Shown here in pieces: positions 42,801 to 56,851 of a stretch of 64,000 nucleotides of DNA. A program made the position numbers and the translations under genes. The stretch comes from JABAAI01 sp965261955 (GTDB lineage: Bacteria > Spirochaetota > Leptospiria > Leptospirales > Leptonemataceae), in contig CBDHEM010000012.1 in the NCBI GenBank assembly GCA_965261955.1, forward strand, positions 39,858 to 103,857, given 5' to 3'. Position 1 is the stretch's first letter. Each line of letters starts with the position of its first letter. The notes beneath the pieces were generated by a model. The model was not told the origin of the DNA and made no database searches. It worked only from the letters and a program-made list of their open reading frames with translations.

Positions 42801-45800
42801 CAAATCCTGAGGAAAATTTGTAAATGTTTAAACAAATTTTTGATCAAACCAGTAAAAGGGGACAAATATTAACAAAAACTGGTTTTCTGTTGTTGAAGCA
42901 TTTTTGGGGAAATTCACAGAGAACTTCTCTTTTTAGTCCAAAAAGTGACTATTTCAGAAAAGAGCACAGAAACACTCAGAAAGTTCGTTTTTCTTAAAAA
43001 GTTTGAAAATGGGCAAATCCTGAGGAAAATTTGGATTTCTTTAAACAACTTTTTTTGATCAAACCAGTAAAATGGAGGAACTATTAACAAAAACTTTTTT
43101 TTCTCCTCAAAGTGAGCCATTTACAGCTAAACTATGCTTTTCTTTTGGTTTGAAGCATTTTAGTGGAAATTCGACACAGAACTTCTCTTTTTAGGAAAGA
43201 AAGTATCTATCTCAAAAATGAGCACTGAAAAACTCAGAGAGTTTTTTTTTAAACATGTTTGAAAAGGGACAAATCCTGAGGAAAATTTGGATTGTTTAAA
43301 CAACTTTTTTGATCAAACTACTAAAAGGGTACAATTATTAAGAAATTTTTTTTCTCCCCAAAATGAGCCACATTCAGATAAACTATGCTTTCCTGTTGTT
43401 TTGAAGAATTTTCGGGGAAATTCACAGAAAACTACTATTTTTAGTCCAAAAAGTGTCTATCTCAGAAAAGAGCAGAGAAACACTCAGAAATTTTTTTTCT
43501 TAACAACTTTGAAAATGGGAAAATCATGAGGAAAATTTGGATTTGTTTAAACAATTTTTTTTGAACAAATCAGTTAAATGAGGGAAATATTAACAAATTT
43601 AGAGAGAACTTATCGTTTTAGTCAAAATATTGGCTAACTCAGAATGGAGAACTGAAATATTTAGAAAGTTTGTTTTTCTTAACATGTTTGAAAAGGGGAA
43701 ATCGTGAGGAAAATTTGGAATTGTTTAAGCATATCTTTTTGATCAAACCATTAAAAGGGCACAAATATTAAGAAAAACTGTTTTTCTCCTCATTTAGCCA
43801 CATTCAGATAAACTATGCTTTTCTGTTATTTTGAAGCATTTTCGGGGGATTCACAGAGAACTTCTCTTTTTAATCCAAAAAGTGACTATTTCAGAAAAGA
43901 GCACAGAATTTCTCTGAAAGTTTGTTTTCCTTGACAAGTTTGAAAAGGGACAGATCTTAAGGAAAATTAGGATTTGTTTAAACAAATTTTTTTGAACAAA
44001 TCAGTAAAATGAGGAAAATATTAACAAAAATTGTTTTTCATCTCAAAGTGAGCCACATACAGATAAAGTATGCTTCTCTGTTGTTTTGAAGCATTTTTGG
44101 GTAAATTCAGAGGGAACTTATCTTTTTAGTCCAAAAAGTGGCTATCTCAGAGAGTAGCACAGAAATACTTAGATATTTGTTTTTTTAACCTGTTTGATAA
44201 GAGACAAATCTTGAGGAAAAATTTGATTTGTTTAAACAAATTTTTTTGATCAAACCAGTAAAAGTGTACAAATATTAAAAAAAAACCCTGTTTTTCCTCC
44301 CAATTTGAGCTACATACAGCTAAACTACCCTTTTCTGTTGTTTTGAAGCATTTTCAGGGAAATTTACAGAGAACTTCTCTTTTTAGTCAAAAAAGTGACT
44401 ATTTCAGAAAGGAGCATTGAAAAACTCAGAATTTTTTTTTTTTTTAAGCCGGTTAAAAAGGGGCAAATCCTGAAGAAAATTTGGATTTGTTTAAAAAAAT
44501 TTTTTTTGATCAAACTGGTAAAAGGGGACAAACATTAACAAAAACTGTTTTTCTCCTCAAAGTGAGCCATATACAAATAAACTATTCTTTTCTGTTGTTT
44601 TGAAGCATTTTGGGGGAAATTCAGAGAGAATAATCTTTTTATTCCAAAAAGTGACTATCGCAGAAAAGAGTACAGAAACACTCAGAAAGTTCGTTTTTCT
44701 TAAAAAGTTTGAAAATGGGCTAATCCTGAGGAAAATTAGGATTTGTTTAAACAACTGTTTTTGATCAAACCAGTAAAATGGGGGAAATATTAAAAATCTT
44801 GTTTTTCTCCTCAATGTGAGCCACATACAGAGAAACTATGCTTTTCTGTTGTTTTGTAGCATTTTGTGTAAAATTCACAGAAAACTTCTCTTTTTAGGCA
44901 AAAAAATGTCTATCTCAGAAAGAAGCACTGAATTACTCAGAATTTTTTTTTTTTTAACAATTTTGGAAAAGTTAAATCCTGAGGAAAATTTTGATTTGTT
45001 TAAACAAATGTTTTTGATCAAACCAATAAAATATGGGAAATATTAAAAATCTTGGTTTTCTCCTCAATGTGAGCCACATACAGAGAAACTATGCTTTTCT
45101 GTTTTTTTGTAGCATTTTGGGTAAAATTCACAGAGAACTTCTCTTTTTAGGCAAAAAAGTATCTATCTCAGAAAGAAGCACTGAATTACTCAGAAAATTT
45201 GTTTTCTTAACATTTTTGAAAAGGTTAAATCCTGAGGAAAATTTGGAATTGTTTAAACAACTGTTTTTGATCAAACCAGTAAAAGGGACAAATATTAACA
45301 AAAACTGTTTTTCTCCTCAAAGGAACCAATTACAGATAAACTATGCTTTTCTGTTGTTTTGAAGGATTTTCCTGGAAATTCACACAGAACTTCTCTTTTT
45401 AGACCAAAAAGTGACTATCTCAGAAAAGAGCACAGAAATCTCAGAAAGTTTGTTTTTCATAACAAGTGTGAAAAGGGGCTAATCCTAAGGAAAAATTTGT
45501 ATTATTTAAACTAATGTTTTTGATCAAATCTGTAAAATGAGGGAAATATTAACAAAAACTTGTTTTTCTCCTCAAAGTGAGACACATACAGCTAATCTAT
45601 GCTTTTCTGATGTTTTGAAGCATTGTGGAGGAAAATTACAGAGAACTTCTCTTTTTAGTCCAAAAAGTTACTATCTCAGAAAGAAGCACTGAAATACTCA
45701 GAAAGTTTGTTTTTCTTAACATTTTTGAAAATGTTAAATCCTGAGGAAAATTTGGAATTGTTTTAACAACTTTTTTTGATCAAACCAGTAAAATGGGGGA

Positions 45801-47936
45801 AATATTAACAAAAACTTGTTTTTCTCCTCAAACCGAGATACATACAGCTAATCTATGTTTTTCTGTTGTTTTGAAACATTTTGGTGGAAATACTCAGAGA
45901 ACTTCTCTTTTTAGTATAAAAAGTGACTATCTCAGAAAAGATCACAGAATTACTCAGAAAGTTTGTTTTTCTTAACATGTTTGAAAAGGGGCAAATCCTG
46001 AGGAAAATTTGGATTTGGTTAAACAACTTTTTTTTATCAAACTATTAAAATGGGGGAAATATAAACAAAAACTTGTTTATCTCCTCAAAGTGAGCCACAT
46101 ACAGCTAAAGTATGCTTTTGTGTTGTTTTGAAGCATTTTGGAGGAAATTACCAGAGAACTTATCTTTTTAGTCAAAAAGTGGCTATATCAGAAAGGAGCA
46201 CTGATATACTTAGAAATTTTTTTTTTCTTAACATGTTTGATAAGGGGCAAATCGAGAGGAAAAATTGGATATGTTTAAACAACTTTTTTTGATCAAACCA
46301 TTAAAAGGGGACAAATATTAACTAAACTCTTTTTCTCCTTAAAGGGAGCCACATACAGATAAACTATGCTTTTCTGTTATTTTTAAGCTTTTTCAGGAAA
46401 ATTCACAGAGAACTTCTCTTTTTAGTCAAAAAAGTGGCTATCTCCGACAGGAGAACAGAAAAACTCAGAAAGTTTGTTTTTCCTAACAAGATTGAAAAGT
46501 GGCAAACCCTGAGGAAAATTTGGAATTGTTTAAACAATTTTTTTTGATCAAATCAGTAAAATGAGGGAAATATTAACAAAAACTTGTTTTTCTCATCAAA
46601 GTGAGCCACATACAGCTAAACTATGCTTTTCTCATGTTTTGAAGCATTTTTGGAGAAATTCACAGAGAACTTATCTTTTTATTCAAAAAGTGGCAATCTC
46701 AGAAAGAAGCACAGAAATACTCAGTAATTTTTTTCTTTACAACATTGAAAAGGGGCAAATCCTGAGGAAAATTTGGAATTGTTTAAACAAATGTTTTTGA
46801 TCAAATCAGTAAAATGAGGAAAATATTAACATAACCTTTTTTCTCCCCAAATTGAGCCACATACAGCTAAACTATGGTTTTCTGTTGTTTTGAAGCAGTA
46901 AAATGGGAGAAATATTAAAAAAAACTTGTTTTACTCCTCAAAGTGAGCAACATACAGCTAAAGTATGCTTTTCTGTTTTTTGAAGCATTTTGGTGGAAAA
47001 TCACAGAGGACTTCTCTTTTTAGTCAAAAAAGTGACTATCTCAGAAAGAAGCACTGAATTACTCAGAAAGTTAGTTTTTCTTAACATTTTTGAAAAAATT
47101 AAATCCTGAGGAAAATTTGTAATTGTTTAAACAACTGTATTTGATCAAACTAGTAAAAGGATACAAATATTAACAAAAACTTGTTTTTATCCTCAAAGTG
47201 AGCCACATACAGATAAACTATGCTTTTCTTTTGTTTTGAAGCATTTTTGAGGAAATTCACAGAGAATTTCTCTTTTTTTTTGTCCAAAAAGTTAGTCAGA
47301 AAAGAGCATTGAAATACTCAGAATGTTTGTTTTTCTTAACAAGTTTGAAAAGGGGCAAACCCTGAGGAAAATTTGGAATTGTTTAAACAAATGTTGTTAA
47401 TCAAATCAGTATAATGAAGGAAATATTAACAAAAACTTCTTTTTCTCCTCAAAGTGAGCCACAACAGCTAAACTATGGTTTTCTTTTGTTTTGTAGCATT
47501 TTGGGGGAAATTCACAGAGAACTTCTCTTTTTAGTATAAAAAGGGACTATATCAGAAAGGAGTACTGAAATACTCAGAAAGTTTGTTTTTCTTAACATGT
47601 TTGAAAAGGGGCAAATCCTGAGGAAAATTTGGATTTTTTTTAAACAATTTTTTTTGATCAAATCAGTAAAATGAGAGAAATATTAACAAAAACTTGTTTT
47701 TCTCCTCAATGTGAGCCATATACAGCTAAAGAATGCTATTCTATTGTTTTGAAGCATTTTCGTGGAAATTCACAGAGAACTTCTCTTTTTATTAAAAAAA
47801 GTGACTATCTCAGAAAGGAGCACAGAAATACACAGAAAGTTTGTTTTTCTTAACATATTTGAAAAGGGTAAATCCTGAGGAAAATTTGGATTTGTTTAAA
47901 CAAATGTTTTTGATCAAACCAGGAAAAGGGGACAAG

Positions 47937-49905
47937 TATGTGGCTCACTTTGGGGAGATAAACTGTTTTTGTTAATATTTGTCCCCTTTTAATGGCTTGA
48001 TCAAAAACATTTGGTTAAACAAATCCAAATTTTGTTCAGGATTTGCTCCATTTCAAAATGTTAAGAAAAATATACTTTCCGAGTTTTTCTGTAATCCTTT
48101 CTGAGATAGCCACTTTTTTGACTAAAAAGAGAAGTTCTCAGTGAATTTCCCCAAAAATGCTTCAAAACAACCGAAAAGCATAGTTTGGTTGTATTTCGCT
48201 CAGTTTGAGGGGAAAAACAAGTTTTTGTTATTATTTCCCTTATTTTACTGATTTGATCAAAAAAATTTGTTTAAACAAATCCAAATTTTCCGCAAGATTT
48301 GCCACTTTTCATACTTGTTAAGAAAAACAAACTTTCTGAGTATTTCTGTGCTCTTTTCTGAGATAGTCACTTTTTGGAATAAAAAGATAAGTTCTCTCTG
48401 AATTTCCCCAAAAATGCTTCAAAACAACCGAAAAGCATAGTTTAGCTGTATTTAGCTCAGTATGAGGGGAAAAACAAGTCTTTGTTTATATTTCCCTTAT
48501 TTTAATGATTTGATCAAAAAAATTGTTTAAACAAATCCAAATTTTCCGCAAGATTTGCCATATTTCTGATGTCACTTTTTGGAATAAAAAGATAAGTTCT
48601 CTCTGAACTTCCTCGTAAATGCTTCAAAACAACATAAAAACATAGTTTATCTGTATGTAGCTCACTTTGGGGAGATAATATTTGTCCCCTATTAATGGTT
48701 TTATCAAAAACAGAAGTTCTCTCTGAACTTCCCCAAAAATGCTTCAAAACAACAGAAAGGCATAGTTTATCTGCATATCGCTCACTTTGGGGAGAAAAAC
48801 AGTTTTTTTTAATATTTGTCCCCTATTAATGGTTTGATCAAAAACAGTTATTTAAACAAATCCAAATTTTCCTCAGGATTTACCTTTTTCTAACATGTTA
48901 AGAATAACAACTTTCTGAGTATTTCAGTGCTCCTTTCTGAGATAGTCACTTTTTTGCCGAAAAAGAAATTCTCTGAGAATTTCCCACAAAATGCTTCCAA
49001 ACAACAGAAGAGCATAGTTTAGCTGTATGTGGCTCACTTTGAGGAGATAAACAAGTTTTTGTTTATATTTCCCCCATTTTACTGGTTTGATCAAAAAAAG
49101 TTGTTTAAACAAATCCAAATTTTTCTCAGGATTTGCCCATTTTCAAACTTATTAAAAAAAAAAAATTTCTGAGTATTTCTGTGCTCTTTTCTGAGATTCG
49201 GGACTAAAAAGAGAAGTTCTCTGTGAATTTCCCCGAAAATTCTTCAAAACAACAGAAAAAGCATAGTTTATCTGTGTGTGGCTCAATTTGGGGAGAAAAA
49301 CAGTTTTTGTTAACATTTGTCCCCTTTTACTGGTTTGATCAAAAAGAGTTGTTTAAACAAATCCAAATTTTTCTCAGGATTTACCCTTTTCAAACATGTT
49401 AAGAAAAACAAACTTTCTGAGTATTTCAGTGCTCCTTTCTGAGATAGTTCCTTTTTTGACTAAATAGAGAAGTTCTATGGGAATTTCCCCCAAAATGCTT
49501 CAAAACAACACAAAAGCATACTTTAGCTGTATGTAGCTCATCTTTAGGAGATAAACAATTTTTTGTTAATATTTCCCTCATTTTACAGATTTGATCAAAA
49601 ACAATTGTTTAAAAAAATCCCAATTTTCCTCAGGATTTGCCCCTTTTCAAACTTGTTAAGAAAAACGAACTTTCTGAGTATTTCTGTGCTCTTTTCTGAG
49701 ATAATCACTTTTTGGATTAAAAAGAGAAGCTCTCTATGAATTTCCCTCAAAATGCTTCAAAACAACAGAAAAGCATAGTTTATCTGTATGTGTCTCACTT
49801 TGAGGGAAAAACAAGTTTTTCTTAATATTTCCCCATTTTTACTAGTTTGATCAAAAATAGTTGTTTAAACAAATCCAAATTTTCCTCTGGATTTGCCCCT
49901 TTTCA
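47937..49905 (-). repeat. AT-rich satellite, about 250-bp monomers, reversed orientation
   Basis: At about 47937 the array flips: AGGAAAAGGGGACAAGTATG is followed by GTGGCTCACTTTGGGGAGAT, and from there units read as reverse complements (TTTGATCAAAAACA, TGAGGGGAAAAACAAG). Some monomers here are truncated, as near 48540-48720. Confidence 0.95.
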
Positions 49906-51548
49906 AGCTTGCTGAATGTGCCCTTTTTCGATGAAATAACTTTTTGGACCTAACAGAATTTTTTTAAAAAATTTCCTAAAAAATGCACAAAGCATCAAAA
50001 TGCTTAGTTTAGCTGTATTTGGTTCAGAAAAACACTTTTTATGACCTAAAAGAAATTTTTTTATGATAATTTCCTCTAAAAGAATTTTTTTTTCCACAAA
50101 AATGTTTCACATCAATTTTTTTTAGTTTAGCTGCATGTTGCTCATTTTTATGACAAAACACTTTTTTGATCTAAAAAAGAAGTTTTTTGTAAATTCCCTC
50201 CAAAAATGCTCAAAAGCATAAGAAAAACCTAGTTTAGCTAAATATGGGTCACTATGATGTGAAAAACTTTTTTGACCTAAGAGATTCTGTTTTGTCAATA
50301 ACTGCAAAAATGCTTCGAAACAACAAAAAAGCTTAGTTTTGCTGTATATAGCTCATTTTGATGAGGAAAAAAAATTTATAACCAAAAATAGATGTTTTTT
50401 TCAATTTATGAAAAATACTTAACATTATAAATGCTTTGTTTAGCTGTATGTTGCTCATTTTGATGAGAAAAATACTACAAAAGTTTAGTTTACTTGTATG
50501 TTGCTCCTTTTTATGAGAAAAACACTTTTTTTGACCTAAACAAGATGTTTTTTGTAAATTGCAGCAAAAATGTTTCAAAACACCATAAAAGCTTAGTTTT
50601 GCAGTAAGTGGGTTTTTTTGATGGGAAAAAAAATTTATACCCAAAAATTGATGTTTTTTTTCAATTTCTGAAAATTCTTAACATTACAAATGCTTAGTTT
50701 AGCTGTTTTTTGCTCATTTTGATGGGGAAAAAATACTTTCGTGACCTAAAAGTGATGTTTTCTTGTAAATTTCCACAAAAATTCATAAAAACATCAGAAA
50801 AGCTTAGTTAGCTATATATGGCTCATTTTGATGAGAAAAACACATTTTAGACCTTAAAGAGATGTGTTATCTCAGTTTCCGCAAAAAAGCTTCATAACTG
50901 CAGAAAAGCTTAGTTTAGCTGTGTGTAGCTCGTTTTGATGAGATAAACACTATTTGGACCTAAAAGAGATGTTATATGTCAATTTCCTCAAAAATGCTTA
51001 AAATCATCAGAAACTCTTAGTTTAGCTGCATGTGGTTCATATTGATGAGAAAAACACTTTTTTGACATAAACTATTTTTTTTTTGTTAATATCTGAAAAA
51101 TACTTCAAAACAACAGAAAAAATTAGTTTAGCTGTATGTGGCTAATTTTGTTGGGAAAAACACTTTTTTTGACCTAAAAGCGATGTTTTTTTGGTCAATT
51201 TCCTAAAAAATGCATAAAAACATCAGAAATGCTTAGTTTAGCGGTATGTGGCTCATTTTGATGCGAAAAAAACGTTATGCCCCAAAATAGATGTTTTTTC
51301 AATTTCTGAAAAATTCTTAACATCACAAATTCTTAGTTTAGCTGATGTTGCTCATTTGGATGAAAAAAACACTTTTTTGACTTAAAGGAGATGTTTTTGT
51401 CAATTTCCTCAAAAATGCATATAAAAAGCAGAAAAGCTTAGTTTAGCTGTATGTGGGCCATTTTGTTGAGAAAAACATTTTTTTTACTTAAAAGAGAATT
51501 TTCTAATTAAATATCCGCAAAAAAGCTTAAAAACCATAGAAATGTTTA
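49906..51548 (-). repeat. AT-rich satellite, about 105-bp monomers, reversed orientation
   Basis: The unit shortens to about 105 bp and reads, reversed, TTAGTTTAGCTGTATGTGGC and TCATTTTGATGAGAAAAACA then CTTTTTTGACCTAAAAGAGA. It corresponds to only one part of the 250-bp unit (the GAGCCACATACAGCTAAAC to CTCTTTTTAGTC part) and is more diverged between copies. Confidence 0.93.
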
Positions 51549-54500
51549 GTTTATTTGTAACAAAACTAAGCGTTTCTGGTATTTTGAAGCATTTTTGCAG
51601 AAATTGACAAAAAAATCTCTTTTAGGTCAAAAAAGTGTTATTCTCATCAAATTAGCCAAATACTGCAAAACTAAGTTTTTCTGCTGTTTTAAAGTATTTT
51701 GCGGAAAATAACAAAAAAGATCTCTATTAGGCCAAAATAATATTTTTCTCAACAAAGTGAGCAACATACAGCTAAACTAGGCTTTTCTGGTGTTTAGAAG
51801 TGCTTTTATGGAAATTTTCGAAAAAGCATAGATTTAGGTCAAAATTTTTTTTTCTTACAAAATGTGATTCATACAGTTAAATTGCTTTTCTGCTTTTTTG
51901 AAACATTTTTGCGGAAATTAACAAAAACATCACTTTAAGGTCAAAAAAGTGTTTTCGACAAAAAGCATCATTTATGTCAAAAAAGTGTTTTTTTCATCAT
52001 TTTTAAGGATATTTACAAAAAAAAACTTTTAGGTCAGAAAAGTATTATTGTCATCAAAATGAGTTTAATACTGCTAAACTAAGTTTTTCTGCAGTTTTGA
52101 AGTATTTAAGGAAAATAAAAAAATCTCTTTAGGTAAAAAAATTATTTTTTCAACCAAGTGAGCAATATACAGCTAAACTAATCTTTTCCGGTGTTCTGAA
52201 TTGCGGAAATTGTCAAAAAAGCATAGCTTTTAGGTCATTTTTTTTTTATCAAATGTGCCTCAAACAGCTAAATAGCTTTTCTGCTGTTTTGAAACATTTT
52301 TACAAAAATTAACAAAAAACATCTCTTTAAGGGAAAAAAAGGATTTTTGACAAAAAACAAATCTTTAATGGAAAAATTAGCCACAAACAACTAAACAAAA
52401 CCTTTCTGTTGTTTTGAAGCATTTTTTTGGAAATAAAAAAAACAAACTCTTTAGGTCCAAAAAGTATTTTTCTCAAAAAAGAGCAACATGCAGCTAAACT
52501 AAGTTTTTCCTGTGTTCTGGAGTATTTTTGCGGAAATTGTCAAAAAAGCACATCTTTAAGTTCAAATAATTGCTTTTCTTACCAAAATGAGCCTCATACA
52601 GCTAAATAGCTTTTCTGCTGTTTTGAAACATTTTTGCAGATATTAACAAAAACATCACTTTAAGGTCAAAAAAGTGTTTTTCTCGGAAAAATAAGCGGCA
52701 CACAGATAAACTAAGCTTTTCTGGTGTTTTGAAGCATTTTTGAGGAAATTTACCAAAAAAAAATCTATTTTAGGTCAAAAAGAATTTTACTCAACAAAAT
52801 GGCAACATACAGCTAAACTAAGATTTTCTTCTATTTTGAAGCATTTATGCGGAAATTGACAAAAATCATCTCTTTTAGGTCAAAAAGTGTTTTTCTCATC
52901 AAATTAGCCACATATAGCTATACAAAGCTTTTCTGTAGTTTTGAAGCTTTTTTGAGGAAATTGCCAAAAAAACATTTCGTTTAGGTAAAAAAAAAGTTTT
53001 CTCATCAAAATGAGCCACTTACAGCTAACTAAGCTTTTCTGCTATTTTGAATAATTTTTGCGTAATTGACAAAAAACATCTATTTTAGGTCAAAAAAGTG
53101 TTTTCTCTTCGAAATGTGCCATTTACAGCTAAACTAAGCTTTTCTGTTGGGATGAATTTTTTCGAAACTTTACAAAAAATTTCTTTTAGTTAAAAAAAAG
53201 GGCTTTCTCAACAAAATGAGCCACATGCAGCTAAATTTTTCTTCTGTTTTGTAGATTTTTGGTGGAAATTGACAAAAAAAATTTCTTTTAGGTCAAAAAG
53301 GTGTTTTTCTCATCATTTTTAAGGATATTTACCAAAAACCTGTCCTTTAGATCAGAAAATTGTTATTCTCATCAAAATGAGCTAAATCGAGCTAAACTAC
53401 GTTTTTCTGATGTTTTGAAGTATTTTGCGGAAATAAACAAAAAAACATCTCTTTTAGGTCAAAAAAGTGTTTTTCTCATCAAAATGAGCCAAGTACAGCT
53501 AAACTAAGCATTTATGATATTTTAATGCATTTTTGAGGAAATTGACAAAAAAACATCTCTTTGGGGTCAAAAATGTGTTTTTCTCATCAAAAAGGCCACA
53601 TACAGCTAAACTATTTTTTCTGCTGTTTTGAAGTATTTTTCAGAAATTATCAAAAAACATCTCTTTTAGGTCAAAAAAGTATTTTTCTCATCGATATGAG
53701 CCACATACAGCTAAATTAAGCTATTCCGATGATTTTAAGCATATTTGAGGATATTGACATAAAGAGCTCTTTTAGGTCCAAAAAGTGTTTATCTCATCAA
53801 AACGAGCCACATACCACATACAGCTAAACTAAGCTTTTCTACAGTTTTGAAGCATTTTTGCGGAAATTGAAAAAAAAACATCTCTTATAGGTAAAAAAAA
53901 AGTTTTTCTCATAAAAAGGAGCAACATGCAGCTAAACTAAGCTTTTCTGGTCTTTGGAAGCATTTTGCAGAATTAAAAACAACAACATCTCTTTTAGGTA
54001 TAAAAAGTGTTTTTATCAACACAATTAACCATATGCGACCAAACTAAGCTTTTCTGTGGTTTTGAAGCATTTTTGCAGAAATTAAAAAAATACATCTCAT
54101 TTAGGTCCAAAAAGTATTTTTAACAACAAAATGAGCCAAATAACAGCTAATTTGAGTTTTCTGCTGTTTTGAAGCATTTTTGCAGAAATAAAAAAACACT
54201 TCCCTTTTAGGTCCAAAAAGTGTTTTATCAACACAATGAGCCATATACCGCCAAACTAAGCTTTTCTGCGGTTTTGAAGCATTTTTTCGAAAATCGACAA
54301 AAAAAAACTCTTTAAAGTCAAAAAAGTGTTTTTATCATTAATGAGCCACATACAGTAAAACTAAGCTTTTCTGATGTTCAAGCATTTTTGAAGAAATTTT
54401 CATAAAAACATCTATTTTTGGTCAAAAAAGGTGTTTTTCTCTTCAAAATGAGCCATATGCAGCTAAATTAAGCTTTTCTGTTGTGTTGAAGCATTTTTGT

Positions 54501-56826
54501 GGAATTTACAAAAAACATCTTTTAGGTCAAAATAGTTTTTTTCCCATCAAAATGGACTCATACTGATAAACTAAAGTTTTTCAGTTGTTTTGTAGCATTT
54601 TTGGCGGAAATTTATAAAACATATCTCTTTTAGGTCAAAAAATGTTTTTCTCATCAAAATGAGCCACATACTGCTAATGTAAGTTGTTTTTTTTGCTGTT
54701 TTGAAGCATTTTTGCGAAAATTGACAAAAACGTCTTTAAGGTCAAAAAGGTCTTTTTCCCCAAAAGAGCCACTTACAGCTAAACTAAGCATTTCTAGATG
54801 TTTTTTTTTTTGCATTTTAGAGGAAATTGACTAAAAAACAATCTCTTTTAGGTCACAAAAGTGTTTTTCTCATCAAAATAGGCCAGATAAAGCTAAACTA
54901 TTTTTTTTGATGTTTTTAAGCATTTTTAAGGAAATTGACAAATAATCATCTCTTTTTGGTCAAAAAAGTGTTTTTCTCAGCAAAAGGAGCCACTTATAGT
55001 TAAACTAAACTTTTCTGCAGGTTTGAAGCATTTTTGCTGAAATTGACAAAAAAGCATATATTTTTGGTCATAAAATTTTTTTCCCATCACAATGAGACAT
55101 ACAGCAAAACTAATCTTTTCTGTTGTTTTGAAGCTTTTTTACGAAAATTTAATTTAAAAATTCTCTTTTAATAAAAAAATGTTTTTCTCAACAAAATGAG
55201 CCACATACAGCTAATGTAAGCTTTTCTGCTGTTTTGAAGCATTTTTGCGAAAATTAACAAAAATATCTTTAAGGTCAAAAAGGTGTTTTTCTCAAAAAGA
55301 GCCACTTACAGTTGAACTGAGCATTTCTAGAATTTGTTTTTAGCATTTTAGAGGAAATTGACAAAAAAACAATCTTTTTAAGTCACAAAAGTGTTTTTTT
55401 TCATCAAAATTGGCCAGATAAAGTTAAACTAAGAAAGTTTATTTTATGTTTTTAAGCATTTTTGACGAAATTGACAAATAACATCTCTTTTAGGTCAAAA
55501 AAGTGTTTTTCTCAGCAAAACGAGCCACATATAGTTAAACTAAACTTTTCTCCAGTTTTGAAGCATTTTTGCTGAAATTGACAAAAAAGCATCTATTTTT
55601 GGTGTTCAAAGTTTTTTCCTCATCAAAATGAGACACACAGCTAAACTAAGCTTTTCTGTTGTTTAGAAGTATTTTTGTCGAAATTTACATAAAGCATCTC
55701 TTTTAGGACAAAAAGAGTTTTTTCAACAAAATGAGCTACATACAGCTAAACTAAACATTTCTACTGTTTTGAAACATATTTGCGGAAATTGACCAAAAAA
55801 ACATCTCAAGGTCAAAAAAGTATTTTTCTCATCAAAATGAGCCAAATACAGGCAAACTAAGCATTTCTGATTTTTATGCTCTTTTGAGCAAATTGACAAA
55901 AACACATCTCTTTTAGGTCAAAAAGTATTTTATCAATTAAATGAGCCAAATACGGCTAAACTAAGCTTTTCTGTGGTTTTGTAGCATTTTTGCGGAAATT
56001 GACAAAAAAAATTTCTTTAAAGTCAAAAAATTGTTTTTCTCATCAATGAGTCATATACAGCAAAACTAAGCTTTTCTGAGCATTTTTGACGAAATTTTCA
56101 TAAAAACATCTTTTAATTCAAAAAAGTTTTTTTCTAATCAAAATTAGATTTATGGCTAAACTAAGTTTTTCTGATTTTTTAAGCATTTTTAAGGAATTTA
56201 CCAAAAAAACCCAACTCTTTTAGGTCAAAGACTGGTTTTCTCATCAAAATGAGCCACTTACAGCTATACTATGCTTTTCTGATGTTTTAAAGCATTTTGA
56301 GAAAATTGACAAAAAACATCTCTTTTAGGTCATTTTTTTTCTCATCAAATTGAGTCACATGCAGCTTAACTAAGCTTTTCTGCTGTTTTGAAGTATTTTT
56401 GCAGAAATTGACAAAAAAAAAGTGTTTTTCACATCAAAATGAGCCACATACAGCTAAGATTTTCTGATGTTTTTAAGTATTTTTGAGAAAATTGACAAAA
56501 AAACAACTTTTAGGTCTCTGCTGTTTTGAAACATTTTTTCGGAAATTATCAAAAAACATCTTTTAGGTCAAAAAAGTGTTTTTCTCATCAAAATGAGCCA
56601 CTTACAACTAAACTAAACTTTTCTGTTGTTTTGAAGCATTTTGGCGGAAATTTAATTAAAAAATTCCCCTTTAAGTAAAAATAGTGTTTTTCTCAACAAA
56701 ATGAGCCACATACAGCTAAACTAAGCATTTTTAGAGGGTTTTTTTAGCATTTTAGTGGAAATTTACAAAAAAACAGTTTCTTTTTGGTGATAAAAGTGTT
56801 TTTTTTTCCATCAAAATGAGCCAGTA
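51549..56826 (+). repeat. AT-rich satellite, about 105-bp monomers, forward orientation (about 50 copies)
   Basis: Orientation returns to forward at about 51549, where TTTAGTTTATTTGTAAC meets AAAACTAAGCGTTTCTGG. Monomers contain GAGCCACATACAGCTAAACT, AAGCTTTTCTG, GTTTTGAAGCATTTTTGCGG and CATCTCTTTTAGGTCAAAAA then AGTG. Copies are strongly diverged with many indels. The array ends at ATCAAAATGAGCCAG (56826). Confidence 0.95.
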
Positions 56827-56851
56827 ATTTACCAGGAAGTCTCCTCATTTA

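Larger units (their letters stand above)
22402..47936 (+). repeat. AT-rich satellite, about 250-bp monomers (about 100 copies), forward orientation
   Basis: Monomers average about 250 bp. Each contains TTTTTGATCAAACCAGTAAA, GTGAGCCACATACAGCTAAA, CTATGCTTTTCTGTTGTTTT, GAGAACTTCTCTTTTTAGTC, CTCAGAAAGGAGCACTGAAA and GAGGAAAATTTGGATTTGTT in that order. Several sequence variants recur (for example the CCACCAAAAGGGTACAAATA form). Short open frames of 60 to 138 codons occur on both strands, but they follow the repeat unit and share no protein family. I see no gene or transposon in this interval. Confidence 0.97.

Noticed and set aside
22402..56826. About fifty open frames of 60-138 codons on both strands
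   Set aside because: They recur with the satellite unit, start and stop at unit-specific positions, and their similarity to one another is explained by the repeat. No start context, splice or family signature supports them.
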